Source of the DNA: an uncultured Clostridia bacterium
GTDB lineage: Bacteria; Bacillota_A; Clostridia; Oscillospirales; Oscillospiraceae
Direction of reading: 5' to 3'
DNA: 7,511 nucleotides
Assembly: GCA_946410505.1 (NCBI GenBank)
Contig: CAMKAP010000095.1
Coordinates: 1 to 7,511 of the forward strand
The notes below the pieces were generated by a model that was not told the origin of the DNA, did no database searches, and worked only from the letters and a program-made list of their open reading frames with translations. Both the position numbers and the translations under genes were made by a program. Position 1 is the first letter of the stretch, and each line of letters opens with the position of its first letter. This document shows positions 1 to 5,435 of the stretch, piece after piece.

Positions 1-1
1 T

Positions 2-565
2 GAGAACATCTCCGAGATTTCCTGCCACGCCATGGGCGTGCACGTGACCGATCCCAGCGTCAAGGCCATCATCGACATCGGCGGCCAGGACGTCAAGGGC
101 ATCTCCATCGACACGGACGGCACGGTGAAGAACTTCGCCATGAACGACAAGTGCGCCGCCGGTACCGGCCGCTTCTTCGAGGCCATGGCCCGTTCCTTCG
201 AGCTGAGCCTGCCCGAGTTCTCGAAGCTGTCCCTGACTGCCAAGAACGTCATCCCCATCACCGCCCAGTGCACCGTTTTCGCCGAGTCTGAGGTCATCAC
301 CCTGGTCGGTGAAGGCAAGGCCACGGACGAGATCGCCGCGGGCATCGAGATGGCGGTAGCCAAGCGCTGCTTCGTTATGGCGAAGAAGGCCGGCGCCACC
401 GACAGCATCACGCTGACGGGCGGCTGCGCGAAGAACGACGGTCTGAAAGAGGCCATTGAGCACGTGCTGAAGCTGAAGGTCATCAACCTGAAGACCGACC
501 CCCAGCTGATGGGCGCTCTGGGCGCTGCCGAGTACGCGCGCCAGAAGGGCCTGGCCAAGAAGTAA
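2..565 (+). CDS. 2-hydroxyacyl-CoA dehydratase activator (HgdC/BcrA-type ATPase), 5' partial
   Basis: This ATPase passes one electron, driven by ATP hydrolysis, to a 2-hydroxyacyl-CoA dehydratase, a benzoyl-CoA-reductase-like enzyme or a double-cubane protein in the cytoplasm. The reading frame is open at the window edge: codons before the first ATG (position 32) read ENISEISCHA, which is family sequence, so the true start lies upstream. About 187 residues are visible against roughly 255-260 in the family, so about a quarter is missing. Visible motifs are the ASKHA phosphate-binding IDIGGQD (visible residues 24-30), NDKCAAGTGRF with Cys51, and TAQCTVFAESEV with Cys90. The two cysteines are 39 residues apart, the spacing of the two cysteines that hold the [4Fe-4S] cluster at the HgdC dimer interface (from memory: Cys127 and Cys166). 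TGGCAKN and GALGAAEYA close the second ATPase lobe. Lysine is almost always AAG, which suggests high expression. The dehydratase partner is not in the window, so the substrate cannot be named. Confidence 0.93.
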   Translation, partial: ENISEISCHAMGVHVTDPSVKAIIDIGGQDVKGISIDTDGTVKNFAMNDKCAAGTGRFFEAMARSFELSLPEFSKLSLTAKNVIPITAQCTVFAESEVITLVGEGKATDEIAAGIEMAVAKRCFVMAKKAGATDSITLTGGCAKNDGLKEAIEHVLKLKVINLKTDPQLMGALGAAEYARQKGLAKK

Positions 566-608
566 TTATTTCGGCAAACGCCGATCCGTTCGCCTTCGGC
601 ATCTTTCG

Positions 609-642
609 GAAAAACCGCGCTCCGACTTCGCCGTTTTTCTTT
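609..642 (+). terminator. Weak intrinsic terminator-like hairpin after the activator gene
   Basis: GAAAAAC (609-615) pairs with GTTTTTC (633-639). After one C:C mismatch, GCG (617-619) pairs with CGC (629-631), leaving a 9-base loop, and TTT follows at 640-642. The outer stem is A:U only and the tail is short. It could act as a leaky terminator or as one state of a switching leader, because its 3' arm can also pair with 665-673. Confidence 0.35.
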
Positions 643-664
643 GAAATACACAAAGTATTCCTGC

Positions 665-697
665 AGAAAAACGTCATCGCCGGAACACCGTTTTTCT
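665..697 (+). promoter_or_regulatory. Perfect 9-bp hairpin in the spacer, competing with upstream arm
   Basis: AGAAAAACG (665-673) and CGTTTTTCT (689-697) form a perfect 9-bp stem around a 15-base loop. The 5' arm is also a perfect 9-bp match to CGTTTTTCT at 632-640, so only one of the two pairings can exist at a time. Such geometry is typical of attenuators, but no ligand or peptide leader is recognisable. Confidence 0.35.
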
Positions 698-785
698 CGG
701 AATCTGCTCTCAGCGAACGAATCGCCGTTTACCGTGGCATTTCCTAATAACAGCTACTCCAATAATCGAAAGGAGATCTCAATTA

Positions 786-953
786 ATGGCTAAATTGGCA
801 AAAGCTCTCCTGAAGCTTCTGAAGGTCCTGGGGATCGTGGTCGCCGTGCTTTTCGCGGTGTATTTCTGGAACCTGGATCAGAAGGTGCTGGGCTGGGCTT
901 ACAAGCAGGTCAACGCCATGTTTGACCGCAAGAAGGTAGACCTGGTATTCTAA
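786..953 (+). CDS. 55-aa single-pass membrane protein, unknown function
   Basis: This small gene has an ATG preceded by a strong Shine-Dalgarno (AAAGGAG at 769-775, about 10 bases upstream). The 55-aa product starts MAKLAKALLKLLK, a short basic amphipathic segment. It continues into one hydrophobic helix at about residues 11-28 (VLGIVVAVLFAVYFW core) and ends in a charged tail of about 27 residues (DRKKVDLVF at the end). Positive charge before the helix suggests an inside N-terminus. The stop is only 3 bases before the ATG of the CdhC-like gene, which has no good ribosome site of its own, so the two are probably translationally coupled and work together. Codon choice matches its neighbours, with only early AAA and TTG exceptions. 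I do not recognise a family. It may be a membrane anchor or a small subunit for its neighbours, which is inference. Confidence 0.8.
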   Translation: MAKLAKALLKLLKVLGIVVAVLFAVYFWNLDQKVLGWAYKQVNAMFDRKKVDLVF

Positions 954-956
954 CAT

Positions 957-1697
957 ATGGAACTGTTTAACACCTTAATCCGCGATACCAAGGCGCTCCT
1001 GGAAAAAGGCAGCCCCAGAGCCTGGGACTACAATGAGCGCGCCTGCTGGAACGACATCGGTTCGAGCGAGCTGGTCCTGCAGAAGGACGCCGCTTTCGAG
1101 CTGGGCGCCTCCGGTAAGGGCTCGGCAAACTTCGTGCTCTTCACCTCCTCCGAGGAACTGGTCAGCAAGGACCAGGTCCTGCTCTACGGCCCGGACCTGA
1201 AGGACATCAAGGGCGACTGCGATTTTGCCCGCATCGTGCTGCTGCGGGTGGGCGTCCTGGACGACGATGACGAGCAGGTCTACCGCATCCTCAAGGACAT
1301 CGAGTTTGCCAAGTACCACGTCTATCCCGAGGGCTACATGGTGCGCATGTCCCCCGAGAGCTACCGGGAGCAGGTGCGTGTCAGCAAGAAGGCCATCAAG
1401 AAGGGCGCCAGCTTCCAGGGCATCGGCAACGGCTATATCAAGGCCTACAAGAAGGACCCCAATGTCCTCAACGCCACGGTGATCTTCATCACCGCCCCGG
1501 GCTACGATTTCGCCGCCATGAAGGACACCGCCAAAAAAGCAAACGACATCACCAACACCCTGACGCACATCCTCGAGGGCCTGCCCACCGACTGCTCGGT
1601 GTGCTCGCTCAAGGGTATCTGCGACGAGGTGGAAGGTATGAAAGAGCTGCATTTCGGCGTGGGCGACAAGGGTACCGACAAGGGCCACGGCCACTAA
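957..1697 (+). CDS. CO dehydrogenase/acetyl-CoA synthase beta subunit (CdhC)-like protein lacking the A-cluster domain
   Basis: This 246-aa soluble protein has no signal peptide or membrane segment. Compared from memory with archaeal CdhC/bacterial AcsB, several blocks line up with the part before the catalytic domain: YGPDLKD (77-83), the MVR/RVSK stretch (about 128-144), KKGASFQGIGNGYIKAYKK (148-166), and the VIFIT strand (175-179). The helix after it (about 184-206) leads to a cysteine cluster C213-x2-C216-x5-C222, then a CDEVEGMKELHFG tail (222-234). CdhC itself is about 470 aa and AcsB longer. The A-cluster cysteines that bind the Ni-Ni-[4Fe-4S] centre, and their domain, are absent, and the gene ends cleanly with a terminator 33 bases later. 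It therefore should not make acetyl-CoA by itself. The three C-terminal cysteines could hold a metal or Fe-S site. The start has no clear ribosome site and lies 3 bases after the previous stop, which suggests coupling. Its link to a dehydratase-type activator suggests a redox or acyl-CoA role, but the substrate is unknown. Confidence 0.6.
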   Translation: MELFNTLIRDTKALLEKGSPRAWDYNERACWNDIGSSELVLQKDAAFELGASGKGSANFVLFTSSEELVSKDQVLLYGPDLKDIKGDCDFARIVLLRVGVLDDDDEQVYRILKDIEFAKYHVYPEGYMVRMSPESYREQVRVSKKAIKKGASFQGIGNGYIKAYKKDPNVLNATVIFITAPGYDFAAMKDTAKKANDITNTLTHILEGLPTDCSVCSLKGICDEVEGMKELHFGVGDKGTDKGHGH

Positions 1698-1729
1698 GTC
1701 CAAATCAGGCATAGTCCAAACGAAGCACC

Positions 1730-1761
1730 AACCCGCAGGGTCATACGACCCTGCGGGTTTT
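1730..1761 (+). terminator. Rho-independent terminator
   Basis: A perfect 13-bp inverted repeat AACCCGCAGGGTC (1730-1742) / GACCCTGCGGGTT (1747-1759) with a 4-base loop ATAC is followed by TT and then C, so the 3' arm and tail give four Ts (1758-1761). It lies 33 bases after the CdhC-like stop and 26 bases before yabP, and cleanly separates the metabolic unit from the sporulation genes. Confidence 0.9.
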
Positions 1762-1786
1762 CATATACTCTCACGGGGGTGAGCGT

Positions 1787-2071
1787 ATGCCGCATGAGGA
1801 GACGCCGCGCGCCCCGGCGCGCTGGCACGGCCTGAGCCTGGAGGGCAGGGAAAAACTGAGCATCACCGGTGTGGATGATGTCTCCGGCTTTGATGAGGGG
1901 CTTGTGGTCCTGCGCACCGGGCAGGGCGAGCTGACTGTTCGGGGCAGAGAACTGCACATCGAACATATTGATCTGGACAGCGGGATGCTGGAGCTGCACG
2001 GGCATGTGCAGGAGCTGAGCTACGATGAGCCTGCCGAGGGGCGCAGCCTGTGGAGCCGGCTGTTCGGATGA
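1787..2071 (+). CDS. yabP: Sporulation protein YabP
   Basis: This small soluble protein (94 aa) of the YabP/YqfC family is required for spore coat/cortex development in Bacillus and is made in the mother cell. The body shows the family pattern: a leading HGLSLEGREKLSITGV segment (14-29), then VLRTGQGELTVRGRELHIEHIDLDSGMLELHGHV, a run of short beta strands with the conserved G-x-L-x-V-x-G-x-x-L-H-I signature. Length is normal for the family. The ATG at 1787 follows GGGGGTGAG at 1775-1783. The stop overlaps the yabQ start by 4 bp (ATGA), the classic coupled arrangement, and the order yabP-yabQ-divIC-S1 matches Bacillus. In Bacillus, yabP and yabQ are sigma-E genes. The spacer after the upstream terminator is only 26 bases and shows no clear sigma-E pair. 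Confidence 0.92.
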   Translation: MPHEETPRAPARWHGLSLEGREKLSITGVDDVSGFDEGLVVLRTGQGELTVRGRELHIEHIDLDSGMLELHGHVQELSYDEPAEGRSLWSRLFG

Positions 2072-2370
2072 GCGGAGCGCTTGCGGGGGACCGAAGCGCC
2101 GCGGCGCTCCTTCCGGCCCTGCTGCTGGGAGCGGCGATCGGACTGCTGTACGATCTGCTGCGTCCGCTGCGTCGTCGGGCAGGACGGGCGGCCCCTATAT
2201 TTGACGGTGTCTTCTCTCTGCTCTCCGGCCTGGGTGCTTTCTGTTACGCCATGACGGCGGGGAACGGGCGCCTTGGTATGTGGGAGCTCGCGTCCATGCT
2301 GTCGGGCTTTTTGCTCTGGGAATATGTTTTGTGCCGATTTAAGCAGCTTTTCTCATGGTTTATATCATAG
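2068..2370 (+). CDS. yabQ: Sporulation membrane protein YabQ
   Basis: This 100-aa integral membrane protein is required for spore cortex formation. Three hydrophobic segments are visible: about residues 11-31 (ALLPALLLGAAIGLLYDLL), 44-63 (IFDGVFSLLSGLGAFCYAM) and 72-96. The first carries the YabQ hallmark of a Gly-rich helix running into YDLLRPLRRR, a basic cytoplasmic loop. Bacillus YabQ is longer (about 211 aa); shorter forms are common in Clostridia. I chose the ATG at 2068 rather than the in-frame GTG at 2050, because it forms the ATGA overlap with the yabP stop. It follows yabP directly and ends 98 bases before the divIC-like gene. Confidence 0.88.
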   Translation: MSGALAGDRSAAALLPALLLGAAIGLLYDLLRPLRRRAGRAAPIFDGVFSLLSGLGAFCYAMTAGNGRLGMWELASMLSGFLLWEYVLCRFKQLFSWFIS

Positions 2371-2468
2371 ATTCGTACAAAAAAACAGGTTTGGAGGGCA
2401 AAATTTCGTCAAAAAAATACTTCCAAAATTTGATAAAATGATATATATTTAATGAATCGGAGTGTAGC
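2371..2468 (+). other. AT-rich intergenic gap upstream of divIC-like gene
   Basis: This gap is far more AT-rich than the surrounding GC-rich coding DNA. It contains runs of seven A's (2411-2417) and a direct repeat CAAAATTT (2399-2406 and 2424-2431). A short inverted pair TTTGGA (2390-2395) / TCCAAA (2422-2427) is also present. It is a likely promoter region for the divIC-S1 pair, separate from yabPQ control. I see no terminator in it. Confidence 0.6.
2421..2449 (+). promoter_or_regulatory. Candidate sigma-A promoter for divIC-S1
   Basis: TTCCAA (2421-2426) and TATATT (2444-2449) are separated by 17 bases. The -10 matches 5 of 6 consensus bases, but the -35 only 3 of 6. It sits in the AT-rich gap 20 bases before the start codon, so the leader would be short. 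TAAAAT at 2434-2439 is another -10 option but lacks a -35. Confidence 0.4.
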
Positions 2469-2789
2469 ATGTCACACAGGGATCAGATCCTGCGCGCAGT
2501 GTTGATCGCGCTGCTGCTGTATTCGATGAGCTGTCTTGTCAGGGAGTACCGGCTTCTTGGCCGGACAGAGGCGCTGACTCAGGAACTCGCAGCCAGGCAG
2601 GAGACCCTCCTGACACAAAAGCGGGAGCTGGCGGAGCGCCTGGAACGTCCGCTGACGGAGGCGGAGCTGCGCCGTCTCGCCTGGGAGCGGCTGGGCATGG
2701 TGGCCCCGGGAGAAAAGGTATTCTATTTTACAGACAGAGAGGATACGGTATGGGACTGGAGATTGGAAGCGTTGTGGAAGGAAGGGTGA
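2469..2789 (+). CDS. divIC: DivIC/FtsB-like septum formation initiator
   Basis: This bitopic cell-division protein (106 aa) of the DivIC/FtsB family acts at the septum with FtsL and DivIB/FtsQ. A hydrophobic helix covers about residues 9-25 (RAVLIALLLYSMSCLV). A coiled-coil follows at about 32-61 (LTQELAARQETLLTQKRELAERL). The conserved TEAELRRLAWERLGMVAPGEKVFYF block (63-87) is the family's C-terminal signature. The start at 2469 is preceded by CGGAGTG (2458-2464). The gene stands between yabQ and an S1-domain gene, as in Bacillus. The last 40 bases, coding the tail DTVWDWRLEALWKEG, overlap the start of the next gene, so this tail may be constrained by that gene's frame. Confidence 0.87.
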   Translation: MSHRDQILRAVLIALLLYSMSCLVREYRLLGRTEALTQELAARQETLLTQKRELAERLERPLTEAELRRLAWERLGMVAPGEKVFYFTDREDTVWDWRLEALWKEG

Positions 2790-3208
2790 CCGGCATCGCC
2801 AAGTTCGGCGCCTTCGTTGCCCTGCCCGGCGGGAAGAGCGGATTGGTGCATATCTCCGAGGTGGCCAACAGCTACGTCAGCGATGTACATGAACATGTGC
2901 AGGTCGGCCAGACGGTGAAGGTGAAGGTGCTGAGCGTCAGCGACGACGGCAAAATCAACCTGTCTCTCAAACGTGCGGCGGAGGATGCACAGGCGCCCCG
3001 GCCGCGTCCGGCGATGCGCTGTTCGGAGCCGGAGCGTGCTGCCCCCGCGGCCACACAGGCTGTGCCCGCAGGGCGGATGGAGGCCGACGGTCCCAGCAGC
3101 AACCAGGACTTTGAGGATCGGCTGAAGAAGTTCATGCAGGACTCCGACAGCCGGATCGCGGATAATCGCCTCTATGCCGATCACAGGTCCCGCAACCGCA
3201 GAAGATAA
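2750..3208 (+). CDS. yabR: YabR-like S1 domain RNA-binding protein
   Basis: This 152-aa cytoplasmic protein has one S1 OB-fold domain at residues 4-74: IGSVVEGRVTGIAKFGAFVAL, GKSGLVHISEVA, VGQTVKVKVLSVSD and INLSLKR, all typical RNA-contact positions. The second half is an Ala/Pro/Arg-rich linker (75-118) followed by a conserved-looking short helix FEDRLKKFMQDSDSR (121-135) and a basic end (SRNRRR). Single-S1 proteins of this family (Bacillus YabR, Yugi/GSP13) associate with ribosomes or RNA; the exact target is not known here. The ATG at 2750 is inside the DivIC frame, giving a 40-bp overlap. Its ribosome site (GAGAGG, about 2737-2742) lies within divIC, so it is co-translated. A hairpin follows 20 bases after the stop. 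Confidence 0.88.
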   Translation: MGLEIGSVVEGRVTGIAKFGAFVALPGGKSGLVHISEVANSYVSDVHEHVQVGQTVKVKVLSVSDDGKINLSLKRAAEDAQAPRPRPAMRCSEPERAAPAATQAVPAGRMEADGPSSNQDFEDRLKKFMQDSDSRIADNRLYADHRSRNRRR

Positions 3209-3227
3209 GAGAGTATCCTACATACGG

Positions 3228-3263
3228 ATCGCGGCCCCGGAAAAAACCGGGGCCGCGATTGTT
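3228..3263. terminator. Bidirectional hairpin terminator between convergent genes
   Basis: A perfect 13-bp stem ATCGCGGCCCCGG (3228-3240) / CCGGGGCCGCGAT (3247-3259) with an A6 loop lies 20 bases after the S1 stop and 4 bases from the stop of the minus-strand gene. On the + strand the tail is TGTTT, and on the - strand it is CCGTATG, so both U-tracts are weak. It still sits exactly where both transcripts should end. Confidence 0.75.
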
Positions 3264-5237
3264 TCATTGCGCAGGCTCATATTCACAGCTGCTGACGAGC
3301 TTGCCGCCGGACCTGTACCGCAGATAGGAAAGGTGACCGGAATTGGTGATGACCACCAGATAGTGGGCGTTTTCGTCCACCACATTGGAAAAACGATCTG
3401 CCCCCTGGTCGGCGTAGAGGTCCACGCTGTATTCGCCGCCGGCGTCAGTCAGGCGCAGCGTGGCCATGCCGTTCTGCAGCAGCACGCGGGAGCGGAAGGA
3501 CATGCATTTGCCGTCCCGGCCCAGTGTCAGCGGAATGACGGTGGAATCGCCCAGATAGAGGTTCCAGCTGCCGCAGTAGGGCATGTAGGTCTCCAGGTCG
3601 TGCAGCCAGGCCTCACGGTTTTCAAAGTCCCCCTCGTAGCGCAGCAGCCATTCGTAGGCGCCGTAGATGTCGCCGTTTTCGCAAAGGGTAAAGAACTCGT
3701 GGGTGTAGTCGGTGGCGTCGGCAATGGTGGTGAGCATCGCCGCACTGTCGCGGTAGTCCTCCAGCGTCCCGATCAGTTCGATCACCGCCTGATCGAGAGG
3801 AAGCATGCCGGGGGCCGGTTCGTCCTCCAGCTGGAGATCCACCGGGTCCTGCCCGCAGCTTGCGAGCAGATCGGCCACGCTCTGGCTGCCGAGGGTAAGG
3901 GCGGTGTCCTTGCTCATGGAGAACAGGTTCATATCGCCCGGCTCCATACTCAGCTGGGCATAGACCCCGCGGATGTTATAGCGCTGAATGAAGGCGGTCA
4001 GTGCCTGGGCCTTCCGATAGGCCGGCTCCTTGGCCTCCTCTTCGGCGCCCAGCGCCAGGTAGGCCTGCCGCGCCGCGCTCAGCTGACCGGCGTCCAGCAG
4101 GGCGGCCGCCCGGTCATAGGAGGCCTGGAGCAGCGCCTTTTGACTCTCTTCCAGGCCCTCGGCGCATTTCTGTGCCAGCTCTGCACTGTTTCGGTAGTCG
4201 CCCAGCGCTTCAAATTCCTTTTGGGCCGCCTCGTAGAGCAGGGTCGCGGCGGAATTGCCGTCGTCCAGATCGGCGCGGGTGTGTCCGGCCAACTGCAGGG
4301 CGGAGGGGTCGTCCTGCTGGGCGCGGCGCATCAGCTCGCTGGCGTGCATGTAATCGAGCCCGACGCCGGCCATCTCCTGGCTGTCCCGGTATTCGCCCAG
4401 AGAGGCGAAAGCCTCCCGGGCGGCGTCAAATTCGCCCACACCGGCCAGCCACTGGGCCCCCTCGTAGATATTTTTCCGTTCCAGCTCCCGGGGTACGGCG
4501 GTCAGCAGTCCGAGAATGAGGATCAGGATCGGCAGCACGATGGCGGCGCCCAGCAGCAGCTTTTTCAGGAGCGCCCGGTTTTCCCGCTTCGACTCCGCCA
4601 GCCGCAGCGGCTCTTTGCGCGCGCGGCTCTCGGACTCATCCCGCAGCGCATCAGCGCTGACGTTTTCCAGAGCGCTGCGTACCCGGTGGCAGCGGTGACA
4701 GCTCGCTTCGCTCTCGCGGTTCACGGCCTCGCAGGTACACAGCCACAGATCCTCCACAGTGATGATGCGGCACTTGCAGTCCCGCCCGTAGCGGATGCGA
4801 AACTGCTCGGCCAGCTCCTTGTCGCCGTAGCTCTCCTCCAGACTGGGCTGGACGGGCATGGATGCCCAGACACCGTCGGCCCGCCAGGGCTCTCCTTCGG
4901 CAAAGTCCACCCGCAGCACCCGCGCGCGAAAGGAGGCGGCCCCGTCCAGCGGCAGGGTGAGCAGCTCCTTGTCCCCAAAGCAGTCATCGCGCGCCGCTTT
5001 CACCAGATAGCGGTGGGGAAGCTCCAGCCCCATGGGCCGGCCGTCCTTGTCCAGTGTCTGGACGCCGACGGTGACCTTTCGGATCTCCGCTGCGCTGAGG
5101 CTCTGCAGGCTGAGCTGACAGTACAGCAGCGTGCCGTCCCCCAGAAGCCGTCCGCTCAGGACGCGCAGCGGGGCGCCGGGGCAGTAGAGCGGCGCGGGCA
5201 GCGTATACAGCGTTTGCATGTTTTTTGGATTCGGCAT
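3264..5237 (-). CDS. Zinc-ribbon, membrane-anchored TPR-like protein, unknown function
   Basis: This 657-aa protein starts at ATG 5237. A TTG at 5255 would add only six residues, while the ATG has AGAAGGTG about seven bases upstream. Domains: an N-terminal mixed region of unknown fold (1-150); a zinc-ribbon-like knuckle, LWLCTC with C167 and C169 then C180-HR-C183 (pattern C-x-C-x10-C-x2-C); one membrane helix at about 226-247 with KK before it (cytoplasmic N-terminus by positive-inside); and an outside part with TPR-like helices. The outside part repeats the motif L-(G/E)-x-Y-R-(D/N)-S at 280-286, 345-351 and 492-498. The last about 100 residues look beta-rich (GSWNLYLGDS, GEYSVDLYA, HYLVVITNSGHLSYLRY). 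The N-terminal half thus faces the cytosol and the TPR half faces outward. It is convergent with the S1 gene, has its own promoter, and is not co-transcribed with rpiB. I do not recognise a named family. It could be a sensor or an envelope scaffold. Confidence 0.8.
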   Translation of the reverse strand: MPNPKNMQTLYTLPAPLYCPGAPLRVLSGRLLGDGTLLYCQLSLQSLSAAEIRKVTVGVQTLDKDGRPMGLELPHRYLVKAARDDCFGDKELLTLPLDGAASFRARVLRVDFAEGEPWRADGVWASMPVQPSLEESYGDKELAEQFRIRYGRDCKCRIITVEDLWLCTCEAVNRESEASCHRCHRVRSALENVSADALRDESESRARKEPLRLAESKRENRALLKKLLLGAAIVLPILILILGLLTAVPRELERKNIYEGAQWLAGVGEFDAAREAFASLGEYRDSQEMAGVGLDYMHASELMRRAQQDDPSALQLAGHTRADLDDGNSAATLLYEAAQKEFEALGDYRNSAELAQKCAEGLEESQKALLQASYDRAAALLDAGQLSAARQAYLALGAEEEAKEPAYRKAQALTAFIQRYNIRGVYAQLSMEPGDMNLFSMSKDTALTLGSQSVADLLASCGQDPVDLQLEDEPAPGMLPLDQAVIELIGTLEDYRDSAAMLTTIADATDYTHEFFTLCENGDIYGAYEWLLRYEGDFENREAWLHDLETYMPYCGSWNLYLGDSTVIPLTLGRDGKCMSFRSRVLLQNGMATLRLTDAGGEYSVDLYADQGADRFSNVVDENAHYLVVITNSGHLSYLRYRSGGKLVSSCEYEPAQ

Positions 5238-5275
5238 GGGAGAACACCTTCTCAAAGACGATGTTATGTAACCCT

Positions 5276-5304
5276 ACTATAACACCGGCTTTTTTAAAAT
5301 GCAA
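5276..5304 (-). promoter_or_regulatory. Sigma-A-like promoter for the minus-strand zinc-ribbon protein gene
   Basis: On the minus strand TTGCAT (5304-5299) and TATAGT (5281-5276) are separated by exactly 17 bases. The -10 matches 5 of 6 consensus bases and the -35 matches 3 of 6. The expected start is about 30 bases upstream of the ATG. It lies back to back with the rpiB promoter in an AT-rich gap. Confidence 0.6.
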
Positions 5305-5351
5305 TGCAAAATGCAGTTTTCCGCAGCGGGAGACGACAAAAAAGGTTTCCC

Positions 5352-5380
5352 TTGAACCTTTCTCTCACAGGTGGTAAAAT
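5352..5380 (+). promoter_or_regulatory. Sigma-A-like promoter for rpiB
   Basis: TTGAAC (5352-5357) and TAAAAT (5375-5380) are separated by 17 bases. They match 4 of 6 and 5 of 6 consensus positions. The start would be near 5387, giving a leader of about 50 bases before the rpiB ATG. It is the strongest promoter-like element in the window and lies in the divergent gap with the minus-strand promoter. Confidence 0.7.
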
Positions 5381-5385
5381 ACAAT

Positions 5386-5401
5386 TGCCGCATTGGCGGC
5401 A
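5386..5401 (+). repeat. Short hairpin at the predicted 5' end of the rpiB transcript
   Basis: TGCCGC (5386-5391) and GCGGCA (5396-5401) form a perfect 6-bp stem with a 4-base loop ATTG. It begins at the predicted transcription start, so it could cap and stabilise the mRNA 5' end or act as a small operator. Either role is inference. Confidence 0.4.
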
Positions 5402-5435
5402 GAGAGAAACGATGACATTCACGGAGGACGGTATA

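Larger units (their letters stand above)
566..785 (+). other. Intergenic spacer / possible leader with alternating hairpin arms
   Basis: These 220 bases between the activator and the small membrane protein gene hold no convincing ORF. A small hairpin TCGGC-aaac-GCCGA (571-584) follows the activator stop, and its second arm can instead pair with TCGGC at 596-600. Further on, four arms alternate: GAAAAAC (609-615), GTTTTTC (633-639), GAAAAAC (666-672) and GTTTTTC (690-696). This allows three mutually exclusive hairpins. The AT-rich segment 740-770 leads to a strong ribosome site (AAAGGAG, 769-775). I see no -35/-10 pair I would trust, so the spacer may be transcribed from upstream. Confidence 0.6.

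Noticed and set aside
483..677. 64-codon minus-strand ORF across the activator end and spacer
   Set aside because: Half of it overlaps conserved activator codons. No ribosome site or plausible protein features.
975..1712. 245-codon open frame antisense to the CdhC-like gene
   Set aside because: High third-position GC opens this frame. The + strand product has recognisable blocks and fits the operon.
2050..2067. Upstream GTG start for YabQ
   Set aside because: It would add six residues inside yabP without a ribosome site; the ATG at 2068 forms the usual ATGA coupling overlap.
3174..5282. 702-codon open frame on the + strand
   Set aside because: It lies antisense to the 657-aa minus-strand gene. 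Its translation has V/A/G/H/Q-rich composition without domains, and the opposite strand has a good ribosome site, promoter, zinc-ribbon motif and membrane helix.
5304..5435. N-terminal extension of RpiB from an upstream ATG
   Set aside because: The extension covers the promoter and leader, and RpiB proteins begin at MIGIGSDHGG; a GGAGG site serves the ATG at 5436.
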